Assembly: GCF_014653695.1 (NCBI RefSeq)
Contig: NZ_BNAR01000008.1
Location: forward strand, 124,001 to 188,000
Origin: Lentzea cavernae
GTDB lineage: Bacteria > Actinomycetota > Actinomycetes > Mycobacteriales > Pseudonocardiaceae
Direction: 5' to 3'
DNA length: 64,000 bases
The stretch's first letter is position 1; every line of letters begins with the position of its first letter. Made by a program: the position numbers and the translations under genes. Below the pieces are notes generated by a model. The model was not told the DNA's origin. It did not search any database and was given only the letters and a program-made list of their open reading frames with translations. Below, piece by piece: positions 19,474-27,600 of the stretch.

Positions 19474-20262
19474 CTAGTTGATGGAGAAGCTGTCCCCGTA
19501 GACCTTCCACTTGAGCGGCGTCTTCAGGTCGAAGTTGCCGGCCTTGAGCCACACGCGCTGCGCGGTCTCGATGCGCGACACGTCCTCGTGCGCCGCTTCC
19601 TGCTTCATGGCCCACACGCGGGCGTCCATGAAGGCGTTGAGCCACGTGGTCTCGTTGCCGCCCTGTGACGGGGGCTTCGCCTTGCCGAGCGCGCGCTTGC
19701 GGATGTTGCTGAAGCTGGTCTTGTCGCCGCCGTCGCCGTGCACGACGATCGCGTCGTAGTAAGCGAACTGGCCCAGGGCGCGCACGCCGTCGGCCTTGCC
19801 CTGCGCCACGGCGGGGTTGAAGTAGACGCGGTCGCGTTCGGACTCCTGTGCCGCCTTGAAGGTGGAGTCCTTCGCCGCGGTCTTCCAGTCCTTGGTGAAG
19901 TTCGGGTCGAGACCCGAGTGCGATTCCGTGCCGTTCACCTTGCGCAGTGCGGGGAGGTACTTCTCCAGCACGTTGCCGGGTTTGCGGGACTTGTAGAGCT
20001 CGACGAGGTCGAGCATGTCGCCGGTGCCGCTGCAGAAGCCGATGATGCCGGCGGTGTAGCCGCGGCCGTCGTCGATGTCCTCGATGTAGCCGAACTGCGC
20101 TTTCCAGTCGGTGGAGGAGTTCTCCGCGCTGGACACGATCTGCATCGCGATGTCCTTGAGGCGCGGTTCGTCCAGGTTGGCCGCGGACGCGGTACCAACC
20201 GTGGTGGTGAAAAGTGCGGCGCACGTCAGCAGTGCGGCCGCGATGCGACCAGTGATCTTCAC
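19474..20262 (-). CDS. csn: GH46 chitosanase, copy 2
   Basis: 262 residues from GTG 20262 (GGAGGGAAATTC upstream), exactly the length of copy 1. Signal peptide 1-27 (ends TASA); catalytic E47 and D65 as in copy 1. The two proteins differ mainly in the signal peptide and C-terminal half (for example HGDGGDKTSFSN versus HGDGWGSLDFTG). A 226-bp stretch of the genes (19941-20166 here, 19007-19232 in copy 1) is identical base for base, which suggests recent gene conversion. The pair may raise enzyme dose or split product range; both are exported. Confidence 0.95.
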   Translation of the reverse strand: MKITGRIAAALLTCAALFTTTVGTASAANLDEPRLKDIAMQIVSSAENSSTDWKAQFGYIEDIDDGRGYTAGIIGFCSGTGDMLDLVELYKSRKPGNVLEKYLPALRKVNGTESHSGLDPNFTKDWKTAAKDSTFKAAQESERDRVYFNPAVAQGKADGVRALGQFAYYDAIVVHGDGGDKTSFSNIRKRALGKAKPPSQGGNETTWLNAFMDARVWAMKQEAAHEDVSRIETAQRVWLKAGNFDLKTPLKWKVYGDSFSIN

Positions 20263-20312
20263 GAATTTCCCTCCGGGGCAGGGATTGTGGGGGCCCGGGC
20301 GGCGTGGGAGCC

Positions 20313-20342
20313 ACGGTAAGGGGTGCAGACCTTTATTGGCAA
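20313..20342 (-). promoter_or_regulatory. Promoter of chitosanase copy 2
   Basis: Minus strand TTGCCA (20337-20342), 18-bp spacer, TACCGT (20313-20318). GTAAA and TCTTGCC upstream and ACCCCT before the -10 box match copy 1, so both copies probably answer the same regulator. Confidence 0.6.
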
Positions 20343-20412
20343 GAGTCTTTACTAATTCGCGAAACGGACAATTGTTGCCAGGCGGTGCATTCCGGGGCAT
20401 CCGGCGCGCACG

Positions 20413-20448
20413 ACAAAGGGCCGGCTCGCGAGCGAACCGGCCCTTTGT
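20413..20448. terminator. Terminator after the S33 peptidase
   Basis: ACAAAGGGCCGG and CCGGCCCTTTGT pair over 12 bp around a 12-nt loop, 6 bp after the peptidase stop (minus strand). Confidence 0.8.
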
Positions 20449-20454
20449 CTGGAA

Positions 20455-21915
20455 TCAGCTGGTTTCAGCAGCGCACTTCGTGTCGTTCGGACGCTGGCCG
20501 CCGAGCAGGTACTCGGTCACCTTGTCGTTGGCGCACTTGTTCTTGCCGAAGATGTAGGCGCCGTGCCCGCCCTGGTCGATGGTGATCATCGCGGCCCTGT
20601 CGCCGAACGCCCGGCGGGTTGACTGGGCGCCGACCAGCGGGGTCGCGGGGTCGCGCTCGTTCTGCACCAGCAGCACGTTGCGCGGGCCCCGGTCGGACGG
20701 CAGGACCTGCTTCTCCACCGGCTTCGGGAAGAAGGCGCACGGCTGGATGTTCGCGGCGCCCGCGCCGAACATCGGGTGGCGGAGGCGGTCGATCTCCACG
20801 TTGCGCTCGTAGGTGCGAACCGACGACGGCCAGGCGGAGTCACCGCACATCACGTTCAGGCGGCCCGCCAGCAGGGCCTGGACGCGCGGGACCTCCGGGT
20901 ACTCCTGCGGCGGCTGCGGCTGACCGGTGTCGAACGCCTGGTAGGAGGCGGCGAGCTTCGCGAAAGCCTCGTCACCGGTGGCGTAGAGGGCCGTGAAGGT
21001 GAGGAAGCGGAACAGCCTGCCGTCGATGCCCTCCACCGAAGGCTTCTTGTCCAGTCGCGCGGCCAGGTCGAAGAACTTGGCGCGCACCTGCTGCGGCGTC
21101 GTACCGAGGTTGTACTCGGGGTGCGCCGCGGCCCACTTCGCGAAGTCCGGGAACGTGTCCTCGACGCCGCGGCCCATCAGCCGGCCGCCCTCGACGTCCC
21201 AGCCGCCCTTGGGCAGGTTGCTGTCGATCACGACGCGGTCGGAGGTCTTCGGGAACAGCGTGGCGTACACCGAACCCAGGTACGAGCCGTACGAGTACCC
21301 GAGGAACGACGCCTTCTTCTCGCCCAGTGCCGCACGGACCGAGTCGTAGTCACGCGCGATGTTCTGGGTCGTGTTGTACGGCAGCGCGCCCGCCGAGGCC
21401 GACTTGAGGCACTGCTCGGCGATCTTCTTGACCTCCTCGGCGCGCTGGCGCACCTCGGCCGAGTTGTTGGCGTACGGAGGCACGCTGCCGTCCGCCATCT
21501 GCTCGTCGGTCATGTCGCAAGTGGACGGTGAGCTGTAGCCCAGGCCCCGCGGGTCCATGCCGATGATGTCGTACGCGTCCTGCACGTCCTGCGGCAGTCC
21601 GACCGCCTTCAGCACGGCCGGGAACGTCAGGCCCTCGCTCGGCCCGCCGGGGTTGGTCAGCAGGATCCCCTTGCGCTTCGCGGGGTTCTTGCTGGCCAGC
21701 CTGGTGATCATCACCTCGGTCTTGCGGCCTTCGGGCTTGCGGTAGTCGAGCGGCAGCTGGAGCTTGCCGCACTCCAGGCCGGGCAGCGCCACGTCAGCGG
21801 GACAGGAGACCCACTGCACCTCGGGCTTCGGCGTGGTGGCGGACGACACCCCCGGCACCGCCACCAGCCCCGCGGCGGCGGTCACGACCGCGGCCAGCGA
21901 CAACGTTTTTCGCAT
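20455..21915 (-). CDS. Secreted S33-family alpha/beta-hydrolase (tripeptidyl aminopeptidase type)
   Basis: 486 residues from ATG 21915 (GGGGAGG ten bases upstream); the extra 14 codons to 21957 are not used. A signal peptide (MRKTLSLAAVVTAAAGLVAV...SSA) is followed by an alpha/beta-hydrolase domain with oxyanion-hole TNPGGPSEG, nucleophile S208 in G-Y-S-Y-G, and MDPRGLGYSS. The TAP-like C-terminal domain holds the catalytic Asp (NERDPATPL) and His (QGGHGAY). Relatives in Streptomyces (Tap, SlpD/E) cleave N-terminal di- or tripeptides from secreted proteins. It sits among other exported hydrolases. Confidence 0.9.
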   Translation of the reverse strand: MRKTLSLAAVVTAAAGLVAVPGVSSATTPKPEVQWVSCPADVALPGLECGKLQLPLDYRKPEGRKTEVMITRLASKNPAKRKGILLTNPGGPSEGLTFPAVLKAVGLPQDVQDAYDIIGMDPRGLGYSSPSTCDMTDEQMADGSVPPYANNSAEVRQRAEEVKKIAEQCLKSASAGALPYNTTQNIARDYDSVRAALGEKKASFLGYSYGSYLGSVYATLFPKTSDRVVIDSNLPKGGWDVEGGRLMGRGVEDTFPDFAKWAAAHPEYNLGTTPQQVRAKFFDLAARLDKKPSVEGIDGRLFRFLTFTALYATGDEAFAKLAASYQAFDTGQPQPPQEYPEVPRVQALLAGRLNVMCGDSAWPSSVRTYERNVEIDRLRHPMFGAGAANIQPCAFFPKPVEKQVLPSDRGPRNVLLVQNERDPATPLVGAQSTRRAFGDRAAMITIDQGGHGAYIFGKNKCANDKVTEYLLGGQRPNDTKCAAETS

Positions 21916-21967
21916 TGGCAAATACCTCCCCGACGACGCACTCTCTCGGTGCGCCACAAATGAGTGC

Positions 21968-22684
21968 TCAGCTGCTCATGCGGACGAGAACGTCCAGCTG
22001 GGCCTTGTTGTAGAGCTCGACCATGACCTTCACGACCGTCCGCCTCGCGTGCTCCACGCCGCGCGGCGCGTCGTTCCACAGGCCGGCCGGATCCGGGAAC
22101 GCGGCCCGCATCTGCGCCATGTACGGCATTTCGCGCATGGCGTCCGCCACGGCCTGCCGGGTCGCGTCGTCCGCGTCCTCCGGCAGGGTGTCGAACGCGA
22201 TGACCGCCGGATCCCGCGCGTAGTCCTTCAGCGTCCCGGCGTACCTCGCCAGCGTCTCCGGCGAGAGCAGCTGGGCCAGCACCACGGTGAACGAGCGGTC
22301 CTGCGGCGACAGCTTCGCGTTCTCGATCATCACCGCGACGTCCGGCGGCAGGTCGGTCGGCACCTCCTGGCGCAGCACCAGTGCCAGCTCGGCCCTGATC
22401 CGCTGCAGGCGTTCGATCTGCGCGGCGAGCTCGGTGTCGAGCTCCCGCAACGCCTCGCGGGGATGTTCGTCCCCGTCACCGAGGTCCGCGATCTGCGTGA
22501 GCGACAGCCCGAGATCGGTGAGGCGCTTGATCCTCAGCACCCGCACGAGGTGGGGCACGCCGTAGCTCTTGTAGCCGTTGGCGCGGCGTTCCGGCTCGGC
22601 GAGCAGGCCCACGTCGTGGTAGTGCCGGATCGTGCGCAACGTCGTGCCGGCGAGATCGGCCAGCTGACTGGTGCTCCACGCCAC
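21968..22684 (-). CDS. MerR-family transcriptional regulator
   Basis: 238 residues from GTG 22684 with GGAGGAGGA upstream. The N-terminus WSTSQLADLAGTTLRTIRHYHDVGLL is a MerR winged helix-turn-helix, and VPHLVRVLRIKRLTDLGLSLTQIADL completes the DNA-binding part. A coiled coil (ELAAQIERLQRIRAEL) and a C-terminal helical domain of about 130 residues follow, as in drug-sensing members (TipA/BmrR-like order) but without a recognisable ligand domain. The gene starts 52 bp upstream of the S33 peptidase start on the same strand and may control it. Confidence 0.85.
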   Translation of the reverse strand: MAWSTSQLADLAGTTLRTIRHYHDVGLLAEPERRANGYKSYGVPHLVRVLRIKRLTDLGLSLTQIADLGDGDEHPREALRELDTELAAQIERLQRIRAELALVLRQEVPTDLPPDVAVMIENAKLSPQDRSFTVVLAQLLSPETLARYAGTLKDYARDPAVIAFDTLPEDADDATRQAVADAMREMPYMAQMRAAFPDPAGLWNDAPRGVEHARRTVVKVMVELYNKAQLDVLVRMSS

Positions 22685-22803
22685 GACGTCCTCCTCCCCG
22701 GTTGCTGACAGGACCCAGTTGAAACCATGCCGCTACGGCACGGTCAAGGCGCGCCAGAACGTTCAGTCGAAGGTTGGGCGGGGAGTCCACTTTCGTCGCA
22801 CGC

Positions 22804-22836
22804 AAAAGGCCCCCGGCAAGACACCGGGGGCCTTTT
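22804..22836. terminator. Terminator after the subtilase
   Basis: AAAAGGCCCCCGG pairs with CCGGGGGCCTTTT (13 bp) around a 7-nt loop, 16 bp after the S8 peptidase stop; on the minus strand the stem itself ends in TTTT. Confidence 0.9.
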
Positions 22837-22851
22837 GTCGTCGCGTGGTGA

Positions 22852-24573
22852 CTACAGGAACTGCTTGCCGCGGGTGACGGCGCCGTAGGCGTCCACGATG
22901 CCGTGACCGTAGAAGCCGTTGAACTTCGCGTCGCCCTCACAGGTGGCGTCGAACTCCGGCGTGCGGCCCACGTTGACGTACGAGACAGTGCGCGGGTTCG
23001 GGCAGGCGCGCTGGATCGCGGTCTTGTAGAGGACCTTCTCGACCTTGTCCGGGTCGAGGGTCAGGCCGGGGTTCTTCTTGTCCTTCTTGCCGTACTCGCT
23101 CACGACCAGCGCGGCGACACCGGCGGCGTGCGGGGCGGCCATCGAGGTGCCCTGCAGGTACTGGTAGTAGCCGACCTTGTCGCCCTGCACGGCCTTCTTC
23201 ACGCCCGCGGCCTCACCGGCGGGAGTGATGTTGCCGGCCTCGTCGATCGCGCCTTCGGCGAGAGCGACGTTGCGCGGGTAGGTCGACAGGATCAGGTTCT
23301 CGTTGGTGCGGTACCACGGCGTGCCGAGGCCGTCGCGGAAGTAACCACCCGGAGCGGAGAGCGCGGTCTGCTCGACGCCGTAGTTCGAGTAGTCGGCCTT
23401 CGCGGTCGACGGGCCGAGAGCGGACACGGAGATGACGTGGTTGCCCTCGGTCGGGAGGTTGAGGCACGTCGCGTTGTCGACCGGACGCGGACGGGCGTGA
23501 CCCGGCGGGTAGTTCGGGCTCTGCACGTCCTGGCGCGGCTTGCCCAGGTCCTCGTGGTTGTTGCCACCGGCACCGATCAGCGTGACGCCCTTGCGGTGCG
23601 CGTAGTTCAGCGCGCGCTGCACGGTCGCGGTGATCGTGCGCTGCTCCAGCTGCTCCTCGGCCGAGGCCGTGGGGTCGTTGGTGCAGTTCATGTACCAGGG
23701 GTCGACGTAGAACGACATGTTGATGACGTCCAGGCCGATGTCGGCGCCGTAGGTGAGCGCGTCGACGACGGGGTTCAGGAAGAACGAACCCGCGTCCTGG
23801 CCGCCGCGGATGTTGACGAGCGACACGCCCGGCGCGACACCGGAGATGCCGAAACCGTTGGCAGCGGCGCCGATGGTGCCGGCGACGTGCGTGCCGTGGC
23901 CGCCGTCGTCCCAGTTGGCCGGGTCGACACAACCGCGGAACTCGCACGGACCGTCGAACACGCCGCCGTCGGCGTCGTTCGGGATGTCGACGGTGAAGTT
24001 GCGCGAGAGCTCGTTGTTGAAGTTCGGCGCGATGTCCGGGTGCGAACCGTCCACACCGGTGTCGAGGATGCCGACGTACACGCGCTTGTCACCGGCCTGC
24101 TTGGCCCGCGCGATGTTGGAGCGGACCAGGTTCAGCCCCCACAGGTCCCCGTCGAGCGGGTCCATGCCGGCGGTCGAGCCCTGCGCGGCGGGAGCCTTGT
24201 TCGGCTTCTCGCTCTTGTTCTCCTTCTCCACGTTGTCCCGCTTGGCCTTCTCGGCCTTCGCCGCCGGCGCGTGGCCGATCGGCTTGGCGCGAGCGGCGCC
24301 GACGATCGCGCTCGACGCGGAAACCTTCTCCGCGAAGCCGTTCGCGGGCGCCTTGACCGTCAGCAGACCGACAGCGTCGTTGCTGCGCACGACCTCGCCG
24401 CCCGCCGCTTCCACGGCGTCGATCGCGAAGTCGCGGTTTCCGGGTTCTTCCAGAAGGACGGTGTACTCCGTGGTCGGCCCTGTGGAGGCCGGTGCGGCCC
24501 CCGCCGCCGAAGTACCCGCGGCGATCAGCGACACCGTTGCCGCCACCGCCATCACGGTTCTACGCGTTCTCAC
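22852..24573 (-). CDS. Secreted S8 (subtilisin-like) serine peptidase
   Basis: 573 residues from GTG 24573, with GAGGAGA upstream. Signal peptide to about residue 27 (TSAAGA), an inhibitor-I9-type propeptide (YTVLLEEPGNRDFAIDAVEAAGGEVV), a Lys/Glu/Ala-rich linker (105-130), then the subtilase domain. The catalytic triad is D171 (GILDTGVD), H229 (GHGTHVAGT) and S477 (GTSMAAPHAAG), with N338 for the oxyanion hole. Insertions around 195-220 with paired cysteines (GPCEFRGCVD) and at 290-300 are typical of actinobacterial subtilases. It is expected to mature by self-cleavage and degrade extracellular protein. Confidence 0.93.
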   Translation of the reverse strand: MRTRRTVMAVAATVSLIAAGTSAAGAAPASTGPTTEYTVLLEEPGNRDFAIDAVEAAGGEVVRSNDAVGLLTVKAPANGFAEKVSASSAIVGAARAKPIGHAPAAKAEKAKRDNVEKENKSEKPNKAPAAQGSTAGMDPLDGDLWGLNLVRSNIARAKQAGDKRVYVGILDTGVDGSHPDIAPNFNNELSRNFTVDIPNDADGGVFDGPCEFRGCVDPANWDDGGHGTHVAGTIGAAANGFGISGVAPGVSLVNIRGGQDAGSFFLNPVVDALTYGADIGLDVINMSFYVDPWYMNCTNDPTASAEEQLEQRTITATVQRALNYAHRKGVTLIGAGGNNHEDLGKPRQDVQSPNYPPGHARPRPVDNATCLNLPTEGNHVISVSALGPSTAKADYSNYGVEQTALSAPGGYFRDGLGTPWYRTNENLILSTYPRNVALAEGAIDEAGNITPAGEAAGVKKAVQGDKVGYYQYLQGTSMAAPHAAGVAALVVSEYGKKDKKNPGLTLDPDKVEKVLYKTAIQRACPNPRTVSYVNVGRTPEFDATCEGDAKFNGFYGHGIVDAYGAVTRGKQFL

Positions 24574-24740
24574 CTAGCTGTCTCCTCACACCCGGTCAGG
24601 GCTGGATCCAACAACACGGAGCGGTCCCCGATTGCCGCCCAAGGCCGTCACACTGGCACGAAATTGCGCCACGCATCAGCGCCTTTCGTACGGAATCGAA
24701 CTGTAGCCGATCGGAAGCGGAGCGTGATGTTATGAGAAGA

Positions 24741-24760
24741 AATCTTGACTTAACAAGATT
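24741..24760. promoter_or_regulatory. Inverted repeat upstream of the sugar-binding lipoprotein
   Basis: AATCTTG-N6-CAAGATT is a perfect 7-bp inverted repeat in an AT-rich patch that stands out from its surroundings. It contains TTGACT (24745-24750), which could be the -35 box of the lipoprotein gene, so a bound protein would block transcription. Confidence 0.5.
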
Positions 24761-24781
24761 CAAGGACTGAACTCCGCGTTT

Positions 24782-25879
24782 ATGCGAAGACGGGTAATGG
24801 CATCGTCGGCGTGCCTGCTCTTTCTCCTGACAGCCTGTGGTGATGCTGGTCAGGGCTCTCCGACGCTGCCTACGCGCGGTCCCAAACCAATCGTCGGGGT
24901 AATCCTTCCCGACCGAACGACATCCGCGCGTTGGGAAGAGCAAGATCGCCCCCTGCTCACACAGGCGTTCAACTACGCCGACATCGAACCGTTCATGGAG
25001 AACGCCGAGGGCGACGAGGCGAAGTTCGCTCAGATCGCCGACGAGATGATCCGCCGCAAGGTGAAGGTCATGATGATCACGCCGTTGTCGGCGGCGGGCG
25101 GCCTCGCGGTGCAGAAGAAGGCGAAGGCCGCGGGCATCCCGGTCATCGACTACGACCGCGTGACGCTCGGCGGCCAGGCGGAGTACCACGTCGGCTTCGA
25201 CAGCGTGAACGTCGGCCAGCTGCAGGCGGACGGCCTGCTCGGCTGCCTCGGTGAGAAACCGGGCGCCCAGATCATCGAGATCCAGGGCGCGCCGACCGAC
25301 CACAACGCCACGCTCTTCGCCCAGGGCCAGAAGTCGAGGCTCGCCCCGAAGTACGACAGCGGCTCGCTCAAGCTCGTGAAGACCCAGCCGGTCGCCGACT
25401 GGAACAACGACCTCGGCGGCAAGCTGTTCGAGCAGATCCTGAGCGAGAACGGCGGCAAGGTCGACGGCGTGGTCGCGGCCAACGACGGCCTGGCCGGCGC
25501 GGTCATCGGCGTGCTCAAGAAGAAGAACATCAGGGTCCCGGTCACCGGTCAGGACGCCACTGTGGAGGGTCTGCGGGCCGTCCTCGCGGGTGACCAGTGC
25601 ATCACCGTCTACAAGCCGGTGCGCGACGAGGCCGAGGCCGCAGCCCGGCTGGCGATCGCCATCGCCCGCGGGGACCTCGAGGGTGCCGACGACCTCGCCA
25701 CCGGCAACCTGAGGGATCCCGTCTCGCGGCGCGACATGAAGTCGGTGCTGCTCGGCGCGACGCTGATCAAGAAGGACACCGTCCGCACGCTGGTCACCGA
25801 GGGCATCGTGAAGCCGGCCGAGCTGTGCGCCGGTGAACTGGCCCAGGCCTGTGCCCAGCAGGACATCCTCGGAGGGTGA
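24782..25879 (+). CDS. Sugar-binding lipoprotein (periplasmic-binding-protein-like, XylF type)
   Basis: 365 residues from ATG 24782. Lipobox LTAC puts the lipidated cysteine at C19, so the protein is anchored outside the membrane. The mature domain has the Peripla_BP_4 fold: IVGVILPDRTTSARWEEQDRP, MITPLSAAGGLAVQKKAKAAGIPVIDYDR, VVAANDGLAGAVIGVLKKKNI and a hinge VTGQDAT, as in xylose/ribose-type binding proteins. Such proteins usually lie with an ABC ATPase and permease; neither is nearby, so it is an orphan that either serves a remote transporter or senses sugars. It converges on a membrane protein gene across a large palindrome. Confidence 0.85.
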   Translation: MRRRVMASSACLLFLLTACGDAGQGSPTLPTRGPKPIVGVILPDRTTSARWEEQDRPLLTQAFNYADIEPFMENAEGDEAKFAQIADEMIRRKVKVMMITPLSAAGGLAVQKKAKAAGIPVIDYDRVTLGGQAEYHVGFDSVNVGQLQADGLLGCLGEKPGAQIIEIQGAPTDHNATLFAQGQKSRLAPKYDSGSLKLVKTQPVADWNNDLGGKLFEQILSENGGKVDGVVAANDGLAGAVIGVLKKKNIRVPVTGQDATVEGLRAVLAGDQCITVYKPVRDEAEAAARLAIAIARGDLEGADDLATGNLRDPVSRRDMKSVLLGATLIKKDTVRTLVTEGIVKPAELCAGELAQACAQQDILGG

Positions 25880-25880
25880 G

Positions 25881-26046
25881 GAGCGCCGTGGCGTGAAAAC
25901 TCGCCGGCCGTTTCGCGGTCAGGCGGGCGCCTCGCGGTGCCGCCCCCACGCCCTCATACCGGAGTCGTACGGGGGCGTGGGGGCGGTGCCGCGAGGCGTC
26001 CTGCTGAGCGTGAAACGGTACGCCGAGTTTTCACGTCACGGCGCTC
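25881..26046. repeat. 166-bp imperfect palindrome in a convergent spacer
   Basis: Two arms of about 75 nt are complementary almost throughout. The outer 23 nt (GAGCGCCGTG..AAAACTCG against its partner ending 26046) differ at one base, and the inner GCCTCGCGG..CCGCCCCCACGCCC region is nearly perfect; a 17-nt loop lies near 25952-25968. It fills the whole gap between two converging genes. A non-autonomous MITE-like insertion or a very strong bidirectional terminator would both fit. The 13-mer CACGCCCTCATAC near its centre recurs near 41832. Confidence 0.75.
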
Positions 26047-26051
26047 GCCCG

Positions 26052-26798
26052 TCACGGCCTGTCTTGATCAGGCAGGTCGTGACGTCCCGAGATGAACTCC
26101 TGGACGGCGATCTTCGCCCGGATGATCGGCTGCCGGATCCGCGCCTCGCGGCGGTAGGCGCGGCTCAGCTTGCGCGACCCCTCCGGGTAGCGCCAGCGCG
26201 CCCACGGTGAGCCTGGCCGTGCGAGCCGCACGGCGCCCACGGCGGGCACCACCGGCACGAGCAGGCCGAGCAGGCCGGTCCAGATCTTGCCCTTGAGCAG
26301 CGCCGCGATGGCGAAGCACAGGTTCACCCCGATGGCGATCACCCGGAGCGTGAACGTGGACGCCGGCGTCGTCTCCGGGTTGAGCTGCAGCACCTCGTCG
26401 TAGCCGAACGGGCGCGCGCCCAGCAGGAACGTCCCGGTGAGGCCGACGGCGAGGAACACGGCGTCCACGGACAGCCGGCCCGCCTTCGTCCAGTAGACGT
26501 CTCTCAGATGCAGGATCAGCGCGAACTCGTCGAGCACCAGCGCCGCGCCGACGCCGAGACCGGCCGCCGCGGCCAGCCTGGCGCCGTGCATGTCGTCCGG
26601 GATGACGAGGCTCGTGACGCTGGACAACAGCAGCAGCACGGTGCCGAACACGACGTGGTGCACGTGTGTGTCGCCCGCCACGATGTTGCCCGGCCACCAG
26701 CGCACCTTCGCCCTGATCAAGCGCACGCTGATCCGGATGAACACGAACGTGGTCACCAAGCCGATGAAGAAGAAGAGCAGTCGTTCGCTGCCGGTCAA
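26052..26798 (-). CDS. Polytopic membrane protein of unknown function
   Basis: 248 residues from TTG 26798 (AGGGGG about eight bases upstream). About six hydrophobic segments: LLFFFIGLVTTFVFIRI, VVFGTVLLLLSSVTSLVI, AAAAGLGVGAALVLDEFALIL, AVFLAVGLTGTFLLGA, VIAIGVNLCFAIAALL and LLGLLVPVVPAVGAV. A histidine-rich T-H-V-H-H motif lies just before the second segment and could bind a metal. The basic C-terminal tail (RYPEGSRKLSRAYRREARIR) is cytosolic. I recognise it as a conserved actinobacterial membrane protein but cannot name the family or role. Confidence 0.75.
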   Translation of the reverse strand: MTGSERLLFFFIGLVTTFVFIRISVRLIRAKVRWWPGNIVAGDTHVHHVVFGTVLLLLSSVTSLVIPDDMHGARLAAAAGLGVGAALVLDEFALILHLRDVYWTKAGRLSVDAVFLAVGLTGTFLLGARPFGYDEVLQLNPETTPASTFTLRVIAIGVNLCFAIAALLKGKIWTGLLGLLVPVVPAVGAVRLARPGSPWARWRYPEGSRKLSRAYRREARIRQPIIRAKIAVQEFISGRHDLPDQDRP

Positions 26799-26830
26799 GC
26801 CACGGCCCCCTGGGTCAAGGACCCTCCAGG

Positions 26831-27046
26831 TTACCGGCCGTCCGGCAGGTTCATGTTGTTCACGTGCCCGATCTGGAACAGGGTGCCGTGAACGTCACCG
26901 GTCATCTTGTTGACCACGGACCTGCGGCCCTCGCCGCGCTCCTTCGGCGCGGCGGCGGGCAGGTGGCCCACGACGAACGCGGCCAGGCCGCCCGCGGACG
27001 GAGGGGCGACGGTGACCGTGATCGACAACGTCGTCAGCTCGGACAC
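26831..27046 (-). CDS. Small conserved hypothetical protein
   Basis: 71 residues from GTG 27046 with GGAGG five bases upstream. No signal peptide or membrane helix beyond a short central GGLAAFVVGHLPAAA. The last third (NKMTGDVHGTLFQIGHVNNMNLP) resembles the short G-x-V-x-G-x-x-x-Q-x-G-x-V repeats that form a small beta structure in many unclassified actinobacterial proteins. The coding sense is supported by the ribosome-binding site and by G+C at third positions; the open frame extends far upstream without support. Lies 32 bp before the membrane protein gene on the same strand and may be its operon partner. Confidence 0.6.
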   Translation of the reverse strand: MSELTTLSITVTVAPPSAGGLAAFVVGHLPAAAPKERGEGRRSVVNKMTGDVHGTLFQIGHVNNMNLPDGR

Positions 27047-27283
27047 GGGGACCTCCGCGTGGTCGTTCGGGATCTCACGATAACAGCGAAATCGATGGCT
27101 CGACTGAGAGCGGGGAGGCATGGTTGACTGTCTGCGGTCGTACGTTTCGTGTTCGTGGATTACCCCGCTCGCGGAACGAGGTTGCGAGCGCGCGGGTTCT
27201 CCAGGTTCCGGAGAAGACGTCGCTGTGACTTGACCCGGTGGTCGCGAGCGCGATCCGGCACCTGTTAGAGGAGAAGTAGCAAG

Positions 27284-27490
27284 ATGGCAGTACAGGGCAC
27301 CGTCAAGTGGTTCAACGCGGAGAAGGGCTTCGGCTTCATCTCCCCCGACAACGGTGGCGCCGACGTGTTCGTCCACTACTCGGAGATCCAGTCGAGCGGC
27401 TACAAGTCGCTCGAGGAGAACCAGCGGGTCGAGTTCGAGATCGGTCAGGGCCAGAAGGGCCCGCAGGCCCAGGGCGTCCGCGCCGTCTGA
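27284..27490 (+). CDS. Cold-shock-domain protein
   Basis: 68 residues from ATG 27284, with GAGGAGAAG upstream. A single cold-shock domain: [12 protein letters not shown] contains RNP1 and DVFVHYSEI contains RNP2. It binds single-stranded RNA and DNA and melts structure in mRNA. The 237 bp before the start hold no other gene; as for other csp genes a long untranslated leader is likely, with TTGACT at 27124-27129 as one weak promoter candidate. A strong hairpin ends the unit. Confidence 0.95.
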   Translation: MAVQGTVKWFNAEKGFGFISPDNGGADVFVHYSEIQSSGYKSLEENQRVEFEIGQGQKGPQAQGVRAV

Positions 27491-27518
27491 GTCTGACCGG
27501 TCAGCACAGCTGATCTGA

Positions 27519-27560
27519 CACCGAAGCCGTCTGTCCTGTATCGGACAGGCGGCTTCGGTG
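27519..27560 (+). terminator. Terminator of the cold-shock gene
   Basis: CACCGAAGCCGTCTGTCC pairs with GGACAGGCGGCTTCGGTG (18 bp, one mismatch) around a 6-nt loop, followed by CGTCTT. Confidence 0.85.
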
Positions 27561-27600
27561 CGTCTTGTGCTCGGTCGAACACGATCAGTAGTTTCGCGGC

